Positions 45,601-57,203 of a stretch of DNA of 64,000 bases are shown in pieces. Position 1 is the first letter of the stretch; each line of letters opens with the position of its first letter. The stretch is from Calocera cornea HHB12733. Taxonomy: Eukaryota; Basidiomycota; Dacrymycetes; Dacrymycetales; Dacrymycetaceae. The notes under the pieces are model-generated. The model searched no databases and was not told the DNA's origin. It was given only the letters and a program-made list of their open reading frames with translations. The stretch covers positions 26,247-90,246 of the forward strand of contig KV424014.1 in assembly GCA_001632435.1 (NCBI GenBank), written 5' to 3'. The translations under genes and the position numbers were made by a program.

Positions 45601-48600
45601 CCCGACAACGCCGCAGCACCACCGTTCGCGGAATGTGTAAGGTCGCCGACACAATCCGCTGAATGTGGTCGCGAACTCTGGCCGGCGTCCTTCCGCCGAC
45701 AGCGCTGGGTGGAGTCTGCCACCTACCCCTGGCCGCGGTAGTGCAACGCCGTCTTGAACACCAAAGTGATTCCCTCCCCAGCTCCACCTCTCCGCTCTCG
45801 ACCCAAACGAGCTCGCCTTCTGACGGCGGGTTCTCTCGGGTCCACTTCAGGCAGCTTGCTTGCCACGTTCGTCGATTTGCCTTCAGGTCGCACTGTCGTA
45901 ATGGTCTCGCGGCTTGATTTGGATCGGAGCTTGCCAGGCCCTCTATTCACGAGCATCTCGTTGCCCCATCTTGGCAGGTAGAGCTCACTTCGCGATTGGA
46001 ATGGGGCGGGTTTCGGCTGAGCAGAGTTGTCCAGAGCGCATACCAGTCGCACCACGGTTCCTTGCTGTCCAGACGGACAGGGGTAGGGAGTCTGAAAGAT
46101 TAGGTTGCATTGGCATGGCTGACGAGGGGTGGCCTCCGATGGTGAGCGACGGTAAAAATAGGTACCAGGCGGGGAATGAAGCGGTGATCGAAACTGGGGC
46201 GTTTTGGCGCAGGCTCGGATCGAATGACGCGCGTTGGAGCCACAACATAGCTCGACCCGTGACTTGCGAGCCTAATATCGCAGCTGCCACTCGGGCGCTT
46301 TCATGCCTTCCAGAGCGTTAAAATTATCATTGTGGAAGTAATATCGGTGGAAATGGCGAAGGAACGCTGTAGCAGAATTGTACATGGCTGTGTTGAATAT
46401 TCCCATTGAATCGGACCAGGGCATGGCCGAAAAGAGTTGCGACTGCACCCGTTGAGCGCGGTGAATACTTCCTGCGCTTGTGGGCCTTGCCCTGTCTTGG
46501 AAGCAATCACCCCTCACCGGGTCCACCCGCAAGCGTCTAATTCAAGTGCTTAGCAACAGGATATGAGGCCTTGGCCACCTCCGGATGATGGCTTTTGCAG
46601 GCTCCTCGACGCTCAGGCTGTCTTGCTCGTCATCTTTAAGCAACCCACACAGTCTTTTCCTGCGATGAATGCTGTGTTTCTGCCACTTCCCGTATATTCC
46701 GAACGACCGGGATTGCATCGACTGCAACAAGACCATGCCACGCTCACAAAGCATTATCGTGATCCCCAAGCGAAAACCACCACCAACGACGTCTCATTGC
46801 CGCACCCTCCTTACAGTCAAACGATCACCTACTGCCCGTCACACCTAGCAACGTCAGACCACCTCCGAAGTCCCAAGACTCATTCATCCTAGCAACCACC
46901 CATGCCGTCCGCAAGATCTCCTTATTCAAGTTTGCTCCCCTGAGTCAGATAGTCGCAAGCACCGCGGAGGACGCTGCGCACGATGACCTAAGCTTGCAGT
47001 GGAGTACTGCGCCGAGACACGAACCAGCAAAACGATCGACACGAGAATCTGAAAGAGACCTCTCGGAGGTACGGTGTATGCGCTGCTCAACAGTGACGGA
47101 TGACACCGCGCCGTGACTTCAAGGATTGCATGACGCCTGCCACGAACACCTCGAACGGCTGCGCTGAAGACATCCCATCGCCAACCAGGCTTCCAGACAA
47201 ACGCCAAGTCCCACCCATACCCTCGGTGAGACTACCACCGTGACGTTTTGGTGCGACGAACAAGCACTTCGAGTCGGCAACGCGAAGCTGATTGGCAACA
47301 ACTTCTTGCCCTTCAACCGGTGGCCATCTGAAAACAGTGAGTAAGACACTGCAACCTGCTTCGTGGGATGCTCGCTGAACTCTCGTTTTCGCCAGTGTTC
47401 CGACATGTCGCTTTGTGCTCCACTGAGAAGGCCACTGTTCCATCATGGTCTTCGTTGGCACCCAGGCCACTTGAAGAAGCTCGCAGCATCACTCACAGCA
47501 GATGAGCGATAAATGAACGAAGCCCATCAATGCTGCGCAAGTTGGTGACCGAAGAACTCGGAGGACAAGCGATCGAAGGCATCGCGGGAGGGTACTCAAC
47601 GCTGCACATACACGAGGACAACATGAGGCCGGGGCGACAAAGAGAACCGAGAAGCGAAATATGGGAGAGAGGTGCGCCGACCGCCGAAATCTTAATTAGC
47701 GCAGCAACCTTATTCATTGAATAGCGAGGTTTTGGTGCGCATATATCTGTTGCTGGCCTTATCGTCCTGCTCGATGTACCGACGTTTGATATTGTGGACC
47801 GGCCATACCCACGTCCTCCTTCTCAAACCTTGCAACCCGGTTCGGCATGGTCCTCCACGAGGCGTCCAAAGCCTCGTTTCATCGCGGGGCTATCTGCTTT
47901 GATTCGAGGCGTGGCCAGTGCGCGGTCATCAGCCACCAGTTCTAGCTTCGGCCACCGAAACTGCTTTTCGAATTCCATCGAGGATGTCCGCTCTGCCACC
48001 GACACGGTGTTGAGCAAGGCGCTGCGAGAAAATTTTGGGTCACCAGAAGCGAGGATGGCCTGCGTTGTCCCTTCTTGGTCCACAGTACCGGATCTGAACA
48101 ACCATGCTGTGCGGCGATAGCACCTTCCATCCCTGTCGGAGCTGCTTCTCTCGGCACCCGCGATTTCCAACGTCGCGCGACTGGTTCTGCCTTCTGGCTT
48201 CTCGAAGCTCCGCAACGCCTCATGTTGGTGGTAACGACCAAGCAACTTATATTCAGCACTGCTTCTCCTCAAAATTTGCCCATCAGTACCGGTCATCAGG
48301 AAAGCCCGAAGGGCTCCACCTCCTCCACGGCCCAAAGATGGGTGAGTTGTCACGGGTCTATTGGTGGTTGTCACGGGTTCCTCATGCAACCATGTTCTGC
48401 CCAGAAGTCCTTCAGCATCATGGACGTCCAAAGCAAATGCCGTCTACCACCTGTGACCTTGGCATATTTTCAGGACGTCACCCTGACACTCTCGCCATGG
48501 AGCCCAGAGCACAAAAACCGAGCGTTCTCTTCTCGGTATTTGCTTCTCCGAGCCAGCTCTATTCGCATTCCAATCCAGGCACAACCCACAACATTGCGAC

Positions 48601-49782
48601 CGGCCCGGGACCTCAACGTGGCATGCCGGACTTCTTCGAAACGACTTTTCGGAACCCTTAGGGTACGGGGAGCGCTTTCTCAGCGCTGATGGGGGCGCAT
48701 ATACCTGGGCAGCGATCTTGGGAGGAGGGTCCCACAAGCTCGGCCATGTATTCCTATGTAGTCGGCCATGCTGGTCAGAATGCGAATTTTCCCCGTTGTA
48801 TTGGTTCAACGGCATCCGCGTCATGCATTTTCCGGTAAAGGCATCCACCGCAGTCAACACACCACCCTCAGGTGCCACTCAATAGAGAGAGTCTACAGAG
48901 AACTCGATACCATAGCACTCCCTACTGGGTATAGTTCGTTTTCGGTCGGGTAGACGTACAAACCCCACAATGGAAGCAGGGGAAGTTGTTGTACAATCGT
49001 AAACAGACAGAACACAGAAAAGGGAAAAGAAATTGAAGAGATGGGGGTTGGACGTAGGTGGTGCGTGAGGGGAGCGTGATGTCGAGCTTGAAGTCGGTGT
49101 GAACAACCAACAACATGGCAACGACGAGATGGAAAGCGGTGGACCTCGACATGCGGATGAAGACAGCAGCATCCAGCAGTCCGAGGTCGCACCAAGCGGA
49201 TAGGCTGGGGAACCGAGGCGCAGGGAAGGAAAGGGAAGGGAAGGAGTAGGGCGTAATACGTCGGAGGCGTGCAGATGCGTCGAGGGTGGGTACATGCAGA
49301 GATGCAGACATCATAGGCAAAAGAATGGGCAGGGATGCGTTTGCAAAGTGATAGAGGTTGGTCGCGGCGGTACTGGAACGGCGGCAAGAGTAGGAGGATT
49401 GGGAAAAGAGGGATATTTTGACCCGGCCGGGGAGGGGATGCGGGTATGGTTGTCCCCGGCGGGTGATCCAGGATTGTCCAACATAGATGATGAGATGAAG
49501 CGAATGACCACAAGGAGGGAAAGGAGGGAGGGAGGGAGATAAATGAGCACAAGGAAAGAAAGGAGTAGGGAAACGCGGGTGTCGGGCGAATGCAGAGAGG
49601 GGTGTCCGGAGCGGAACGTCGGTGCGCGAGAGCGCGACCATTGTAGCAGCCAGGACTGCGAGGCTGCAGACCACGACCTCGCGATCACTCCCCGCACGGC
49701 AGAGACGCGATCTCGCCAATCCAACCCCAGTACCCGCTCGTCCCCGGCAGAGTCGTGACCAGCCTCGCACCCTCCCTCCCTC
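42660..49782. other. Large gene-poor interval (7.1 kb)
   Basis: No gene model can be supported. 42.7-44.5 kb is GC-rich with composition-driven open frames. 44.8-48.9 kb holds many medium frames on both strands, some protein-like (for example 45412-45741 and 45754-45981 in the same + frame, separated by one TAG; minus-strand frames at 47823-48431 and 48444-48878). None shows a domain or a consistent splice pattern. 48.9-49.7 kb is CT/GA-rich. This could hide a decayed gene or an unrecognised element. Confidence 0.4.
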
Positions 49783-51226
49783 TCACATGATCACGCACCC
49801 GCCCTTGTCCTTATCCTTGTCCTTCTCTTTCCCCCTCTTCGGCGGCTTGCTCCTCCCGCTCCCGTTCCCTCCTCCTCCTCCAGAGGCCCCAGCCCCAGCC
49901 CCATTCAGGCCCCTCGCCGGTCCCCCCGCAGCCCCGCTCCCGCTCCCGTTGCTCCGCGCAGACACGCCCGTGCTGATCTGCGGTCTTGATTGCGCCCCTG
50001 GCCCCGCTCCTCCCCCTCCCGCGCTGCTTCCAACAAGCACCCTGAGGTCGTTCGACCCAATCTGCGTCCCGTCCAACCTGCCATTGCTCCCCCGCCCACT
50101 CCCCCTGCCTCTCGCCCCGCCCGACGAATGCGGGCCGATACCCGGCGAGCTCCCGCCCGACCCCGGCTTGCCCGGCACGGCGCTCGGCCCTGGCCTAGCG
50201 GGGCTCGGCTGCATATGTGGATTGTACGCGAATGCGTTGCCCCCGGCGTTCGCGCTGTCTGCTAGGGCGGCGAGCGGGTTGCGCGAGCCGCTTCTGCTTC
50301 CCGCGTGCGCGAGGGAGCCGGAGGACGGGACGGTGAGCGGGGTCGCAGTGCCCGTGCCCGAGTACCCGGAATTGGAGGTGCGCGTGCTGCGCCCGTTGGT
50401 CGAGGTCATCGAGTTTGGCGTGAGCGGCTGGGGGGCGGAGCGCGCGGTCGCGCGCAGCTGGCGGACGACCTCGCCGAACAGCCTTTCGACGTTCTGCCCG
50501 TTCTTCGCGCTCGCCTCGAAGAACTCGCAGTTGTGCCTCCGGGCGTAGGTGAGGCCCTGCTCGGCCGACACCTCGCGCCGGTACGGGTCGTCCGCCTTGT
50601 TGCCGATGATGAGGAAGACGGGGAGCTCGGCGTGCAGCGAGATCATTGTCTTGCGGAAGCGGTCGATATTCTGGAAGCTCGTCTGGTTCGTTACGCTGTA
50701 CACGAGGATGAAGCCCTGCCCTTCGCTGCAAGCGAGAAAGATCCCCCGGGGGCGCAGGTGAGGACGGTGCCAGCGAAGAAGAAAGCCTAATGGTGCTTAC
50801 CGGATCCATTGCTCCCGCAGGGTGCTGTAATCCTCTGTCGTGTGACCGAGCATGAGCCCCTGTTCCCTGGCAGCCCACTCCCAAAGAGGGGAAACGCACC
50901 TTGACCAGCAGTGTCGATGATCTCCAGGAAACTCATCTTGCCGTCGACGAACACCTGCTTCCTGTACGAGTCCTCGATCGTAGGGTCGTACGTTTCTTTT
51001 TTCCCCAATCGCATCAGCATGTGTCACGACCGGTGGGCACAGTCACACGGGACTCACCGATGAACTGTTTTTGCGTGAACTGTGAGCAAACGGCCAAGGG
51101 TTAGCGTGACTGTGCTTTAAGGTGAGCAGGGGGAGGGGAGCGCACCTGTACCGCCAGCGCGGTCTTGCCCACCCCGCCATCGCCCAGCATGGTGACCTTC
51201 CAGTGCTCCATTCCCGAAGCAGCCAT
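49783..51226 (-). CDS. Ras-like small GTPase with long Gly/Ser-rich tail and CAAX box
   Basis: Exons in transcript order: 51226-51146, 51079-51058, 50995-50900, 50834-50801, 50725-49783, giving 391 aa; a usual Ras protein has 190-220. G-domain marks: P-loop GDGGVGKT (residues 15-22), switch [11 protein letters not shown], switch II DTAGQEDYS (the Gln is kept), NKAD and EASAKN. These fit the Ras/Rap branch and not Rab or Rho. The effector loop YDPTIEDSY is close to Rsr1/Rap and Ras. After about residue 205 comes a 180-residue low-complexity Ser/Gly/Pro tail, then a polybasic stretch ([15 protein letters not shown]) and CVIM, a farnesylation-type CAAX box, so it is expected at the plasma membrane. 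The second exon is only 22 nt. It probably acts in polarity or signalling. Confidence 0.9.
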
Positions 51227-54200
51227 GATTTCTACATGCCACACCCCATCCCATTAGCACACTGTCCCCGCATCATATAGTAATACGCACTTTAGAGAGA
51301 AACGGGAACGTGTATAACGTGCGCGGGGTCGTGAGGTGTCGTCAGCCGGTTCAGTTCGGCTCAGTTCGGTAGTGCAGAGCAGAGCAAAGTCCAGGTTTTC
51401 CGGTCTCGGTTTCCGGTATTCCGCTCGGCAGTCTGTCGTCGTTCGTCGTTCGTCGGTCGTCGGTCGTCGTTCGTTCTTCAGTTCAGTTCTTGACGTCTCT
51501 CTTGTCGACCTCCTCGGTCCCTCTTTCCGACCCAGTGCTCCCAGTGCTCCAAGTCGAGCCTCCTACCGTGGTCGAGTTTGGCGTGTGTATCTGCGCAGAG
51601 GTATGACTCCTCGCGTCCAGTCCCAACCACTAGTGCCTATTAAGGACCACGGGGATCGTTTCCCTTCCCTTCCCTTATAGAGCCGAGCCGATCCGGGTCG
51701 GGTCGGGGCGTGGACGGAGTGGGTGCGGCAGCCGAGGCTTGTGCGGCGAAGGCGGGGTAGGGGGGCGTAGTGCGTAATGCGGTGCGCGGGGCTTCGGCGT
51801 GCCTTGCCTTGCGTGGTGTGAGGGGCGTAAGCGAGCTGAGGGCCGGCGGTGGCTCTGTCTGGTTGTCCCTTGGAGGGGCGTAGCAGGCGGTTAAGCGCGC
51901 GGGAGGAAGTCTGGCGCAGGAGGAGGGGGTAGGAGCCGGCAGGAGGGCGAGGGAGCAGGAAGCAGGACGCAGGAGGGAGCGGGAGGAGGGAGGAGGGTCG
52001 TAATATCGTGTCAGTCGTGTGGGTCGTGAAGCTCAGTCGGGGGACGGGGGACGGGGGACGATGGCGGTGAGGGTCGTTCCTAGGTGGTGCTAGGTGCTAG
52101 GGTGTGGGATGTCTGTCGTCGGTGTGTGTGCACGAGCTGGGCAGCGTGCACTGCGGACGGGGGTCGGGCGGTCGGGAGGTGCACGGCTTTTTGTGACGGA
52201 GGGGATTGGGGGGAGGGAGGGCGATATACTGGGACTGGGTCGGGGTAGGGGAGAGAGAAGGAGCAGGGAGCAGGGAGTAGGGAAGCCAGGGAAAGTGGAG
52301 AGCCGCCTGCACCCTGCACAGAGCCGGATCGGGTTCGGCCAAAGAAGGGATGCCCCCCTGGCGTACACTGGCGAGACGAGACCAGCGGGCAACGGCAGCG
52401 CAAGGGCCCGCACCCACACCCACACGCACTGCTCAGCCTTGACTCGTGCTTCGACTGCACTGGCACTGGCACTGCACACTCGCACTCACACTCTCGGCTG
52501 ATACGCATCCCGGCGGCGGAGCCGGGCGGCTAGCGCGCGACGGCAGCGCGGGGAGGCGGCGAGCATGCAGCGGGTGGCATGGGCACACCACACCGGCTAT
52601 GCCACTGCTCTTACGCGGTATACAGTGGGCCGCGCTCAAACGACCCTCCTTGATGGCCTGACGCCGGTGCGGTCCACGACTACGACTGTACTGTACTGAG
52701 TAAGTAGTCACGCAGGGGAGGATACGGCACTGCCGTGCGCTAGCTCCTACCGCCGTCTCGCGTTTCTGCCGAGCCACTCGGTAGCCCGTGCGAGTGCGGG
52801 TGCGGCCAGTCGACGTCTCCAAACCAAAGTACGACGGATGACCTCATATCCCCAACGCAATCCCCTCACCCGCGCCCGGGATCGCCGCCGGCGCTTTCCC
52901 GTTTAAGACGCGACGCCGCCTCCCCGGTGTGCGCATGTGTCCGTAGACCAGCTGCGGCAGCGCAGCCACCTAAGTACTGTAATCTCGCTACCATGAGCAT
53001 GAGCATCAATACCGTATACTGTACAGGTATATCTGTCCCCCGACGAGGCCTGGACCGTTCCACACAGGGGTCTAGCTTGACAATGACACGACACCTACCC
53101 CGGACCGTTTACCTCTCAAGCCAAATCTTGCGGCTATTGATGAAAGCGCCGGTGCGAGGGCTGGACCGCGCCCGCATCACTAAAAAGCGTTGGGCCCTGG
53201 TAGCAGGGGTCCCTACCGCAGCTATCGGTGCTACGGACATTCTGGCCCGGCACTTTCTTCTGAAGCGGAGTGCTCCACTTTTCTTGCAACTGAGATCTCT
53301 GGCTGTCTGTAGGTACAAGCTGTCCATATGATTCTGAACGACCGAAATTTGACTCATGTGGGACACATGACAGGTATGTGTGGTAGCGCTATGTAGCATG
53401 GGACTTGGCAATGGGTGCTAGGACCCCTATAGCTGCTACATAGCCACAGATAGCCATGTCGGTTTTGAGTGATGCGCGCCCGCGCCGGCCAAGCTTGACA
53501 GCTTGGCAACCACACCCCACATGCGCCTGGCCTCCCGGGCCGGACGATGGAAGGTTAACTCACAGTCTGTACTGCACCGTATGTGCTCGCCCGTGGGCGC
53601 CAGGCTGGCCAGGAACATCCCCTCTCACGTTGAGGGGACATGGGATTACTTTGTGGCTGGGCAGAACAGTCAAGCTGTCTCACTACCGACTGTGTCGTCC
53701 GAATCGCCGCAGCGTCGACCCCACGTTCAGCCCGTCCACGCGCACGCGCACAGTCACTCGCCGATCCCGTCTCGTCTCGTCGTTCGACGTGACCACGCGG
53801 TGCCCAAACACGAACGCGAACACGAAACACGAACATGAACGCAAACACAAACCTGAACCTGAGCCCGAACCCGAACCCGAACGCATGAGCGTACTGGATC
53901 GATGGATCCCTTCCGGCCGCCCTCGGGCTGATAAGCGCAGCCTCGTCCTCTCTCTTCCTGCTGTCAACACTCAAGCGCAGAAAACAAGATTTAAACATGC
54001 TGCAACTCTCACGCTCTCCCTCTCTCATGCCCAAGCGCGTGGCCCGCGGGCCGGCGCACGCATCTGCATGCCGCGGCGTCCGCTTTAGCTACGACGAGAG
54101 GGACGTCCCGCACTCCCGGTGCATGCAACTGCAATAACCTGTCCGATGCTGGAAGCCCGAGAACACCCCTTGAGCCTGGAGCCTGCGATTCTTTGAGAGT

Positions 54201-55322
54201 CTTTTCTGTTTCCTTTTCGCAATGTCAAGCAGCAGCACAGCGCGGCAACTTGAAGGGCTGACCATGATGGCTGATGGCAGCAGCTCGCAACCCGGCGTTG
54301 GAGCCGGATCCCGCACTCCGGCTCTGGCCCGGGATGTGCCCGAGCCGGGTCGCCGGGCTTCGCCCACCGAAACCTCCGGAGCGAACCCACTGCTCGCTCT
54401 CACTTCCGCACAGCTGGAACCTGAAAGTAGCACAAGTATTATTCGGTTCGTAGCCGTCATGATCTCCCGTGGCGAATCAGGCGTGGGCAACCGGGGATCA
54501 AATCACGCGCGGTATATTATGTACGCCCCTCGCGGTGCGCTTATCGTGCTTGCCGGCCGGCGCTGATGATCGCCGCTCACTCACGCATGGGAAGACTCCC
54601 CCCGCTCGGGGCGGCCGGCGGTTGCCGGTGTGATTATCTGGCAGGCGCGATGATGTGCAGGAACGCAAAGATTGTGCAGCGTCGTCGTCGCTTGGTGCTG
54701 AGGAGAGCACGCGAGGCAGCCGCCCTGAGCATGTGCTCCGTGTTATCGCGACCCTTGGACCGTCATCTCGACACCCTGGGCATATGGACACGTTTGCCAG
54801 GGAGTATCAATGATTGAGTTTGCATGGTCGGTGGCTCAGGGCGCTGTCAGCGGGTTGTCGATGCGACTGCGTGGACTGCGTGGTAGCAGGATCAGGGTGG
54901 TATTGCGATGGCCCGTACCGTGGGTGCACGTTGGTCTGGAACGGAATCACGCTCAGTTGCCCCGAGATGATGGACCCGCAGATGCCGGGTTGTTGCATTG
55001 TAGGACACTGTATTACATCGGCGAGCGCCACGGTTGCCGCGCGCATGGTGCGCGTTGGAGGCGGTAACACTAGCATGCGAAAAGTTGCTTGAAGCGCATG
55101 CACTCGCAAAGCCCATGCAATCGTCAATGCTGACAGGTGATGGCGATGTTACAACTGGTCTTTCGGTCCTAAACCCTGTCAGTATAGAACGACCGACCAC
55201 GAGAAAGGTATTCTACAGCACAGCAATATGCACCTCTGCTGACGCAGAATGCTGCGATCCATGTATCACATCCGGCCAGGCCGTCGCCTTCCCGTTCCCC
55301 CACTCCAATGACACCATGCAGC
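51227..55322. other. Gene-poor interval (4.1 kb)
   Basis: The left part (51.2-52.1 kb) is the Ras-like gene promoter with GTCGTTCGTCG-type repeats near 51427-51475 and purine-rich DNA. The rest holds short frames only. The frame 54222-54566 (114 codons) and a Cys-rich frame ending at 55092 are noted but not supported as genes. Confidence 0.4.
51427..51475. repeat. GTCGTTCGTCG-type simple repeat
   Basis: Degenerate repeats of GTCGT and TCGTCGG in the upstream region of the Ras-like gene. Confidence 0.75.
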
Positions 55323-56568
55323 TCAGGTTGCAGTCAACGCGCTTTCCAAGTTTTTGACCACCCTGTTAATCTGTACAAAGCAGATGTCGAACCACTTCCG
55401 GTTTGCGGCGTCCGGCGCGTCCGGCGCATCTGAGTCCTCCTCCTCTCCCTCGGCAATCTTCAAGTCCGATAGTCGCTTCTCAGCCTCCCATTCGACCCAC
55501 ACAATCTTGAATTTGCCGATGCATTCATCTGTCTCCCTCACGCGAGTGAGGATGACGGAGACGTCCTGCGGGGTATAGAGAGATGATGCGAGCTCGTCTG
55601 CGGCCGAGACCAATGCCGTAGAATTGCGGAAGAGAGCTAGGACATGCGATTCGGCGAGCGGAGGCGTCTGCTTCAGCTTGAGGTGGTGCGTCAGCAATCG
55701 TTTGTGGAGCAGCGCGACCAGTCGCAATAACGGGAAGATCTGTTACGGGGTCAGCGTGGAACCGCGATATGCATGGAATCGGGCATACCTGCTTGGCTCT
55801 CTCCAAGTCATCACCACTCAACTCTTGATCTTCAAAATCTTCTCCTAGCTCATTCCAGCCGCTCTCATCCTCGGCCTCGTCCTCATCATTGTCATCCGCA
55901 TCTCCCTTCGTAGTCTTATTGGTCTTTTCTTCGCCCTCTTCTATCATCTCTCTCGTTTCCCTGACCCCGTCCTCTAGAGCGGCAGTGTTCGTCTCCCATC
56001 GGCGTACGATCGCAGCTTTATTGTCGATCGGTAGTGTGTCCTTCAACTTTTCGATCGTCGAGAGCAGCGATGCGACCGGCAAGAGATCGCGCTTGTCACC
56101 CTCCTTCTCGACGGCCCCGGAGGTGACCGCTTGTGCAGCAACGTCGACGGTCCGCTGTACGCCCTCTACAACCTCCTCGGCAGCCCAGCGCATCTGCTTC
56201 CTCATCTCCTCTCCATGGACATCGTCGTCGATACTGATTGCACAGTTCGTGAACCGACCCAAGTCGAGATTCAAATCTGACAGGACCTTGGTCACTGCTT
56301 GGGATGTTACCGGCGGTTTGAGAGCGAGTGATAGTGAGAGCGCTCGGTTGTGGATGAGTGAAAGGAGAGAGACGAAGTCTGTTCGCAACACAGCAAGAGC
56401 GGGTAGTCCTTCATTCGGTCGTGGTGTTTGGGATATCGGTGCACGAAGCGCCTTCGAAGCCAGTGTGCACAATGAAGAGGTCTTGGCCAGATTCGCCGCG
56501 ACGTCTGTGTAGCAATGAGCATTCCGTCCACGAGATGATGTCGCAACCGCACCATTGGTGTCGGACAT
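55323..56568 (-). CDS. GCIP (cyclin-D1-binding protein 1-like) family protein
   Basis: Exons 56568-55789 and 55739-55323, giving 398 aa, with one 49-nt intron. The all-helical layout fits the GCIP/CCNDBP1 family: an N-terminal helical half (LRTDFVSLLSLIHNRALSLS), a strongly acidic spacer (DADDNDEDEAEDESGWNELG), GEDFEDQELSGDDLERAKQ, then IFPLLRLVALLHKRLLTHHL and CIGKFKIVWVEWEAEKRLSD. Animal members bind cyclin D and restrain growth; in fungi the role is poorly defined, so I name only the family. The ATG at 56568 is chosen because upstream codons in the same frame are not protein-like. Cytosolic or nuclear. Confidence 0.75.
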
Positions 56569-57203
56569 ATTGCAAATATACTTTTCGAGGAGATCCGAGT
56601 TGTAGATTGTTTGTAATAAAACCCAAGGAAATGCGTTTAGACGATACAATGAGGGGTATGATTGGAAATGTAGCGTGAGCCTGTGAGTCGCGAGGTCGTC
56701 AGGATTTCGAGAACAGTAAATTCAAGCGTACACACGCAGCGGAAGCTGATCACCAGCGCTTCTTTCTTTTGCAGTCCACCCGTTACAGTATGATCAATAC
56801 GAGATCATAATGCAATACTTCTCGTACAGATACGAAAGACTTGGCTAACCAGATAGAGAAGTGTCTCTTGTAAGATATACCAGAGAGAGATAGGTCGGGG
56901 CAGCGTCTCGCTGAGAAACATAGGTGGTCCTACCGATCTCAACTATCTCGAGGTGAGACCGAGATGGAGATGGAGCAAACTACTGTCTCTTTTGTAGCTC
57001 GCTCGTCTGCTATCTTCCCCGACCGCGGCAAAGACCCAGCCAAGCTGCAGTAAGCTAGAAGTTGGAGATGAATTGCTCCTCCCGTCGAACAATTTGCGAA
57101 CTTACGAGAGACTCTCTACGTTCCTATCTATCTCGCCCCGTTCTCACACTGCGCACGATAGACCCTTCCAACTTCACCGATATTATCTCGGAAAGGCCCA
57201 TTA
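56569..57203. other. Intergenic
   Basis: About 0.6 kb between the GCIP-like gene start and the end of the fourth P450. No gene seen. It is AT-richer than its surroundings. Confidence 0.45.

Noticed and set aside
48075..48689. 204-codon + frame and opposing minus frames
   Set aside because: No domain and no splice-consistent extension; listed only as part of the unresolved gene-poor block.
54222..54566. 114-codon frame beginning MSSSSTARQLEG
   Set aside because: Reasonable start context but low-complexity content, no domain and no sign of introns; not enough to call.
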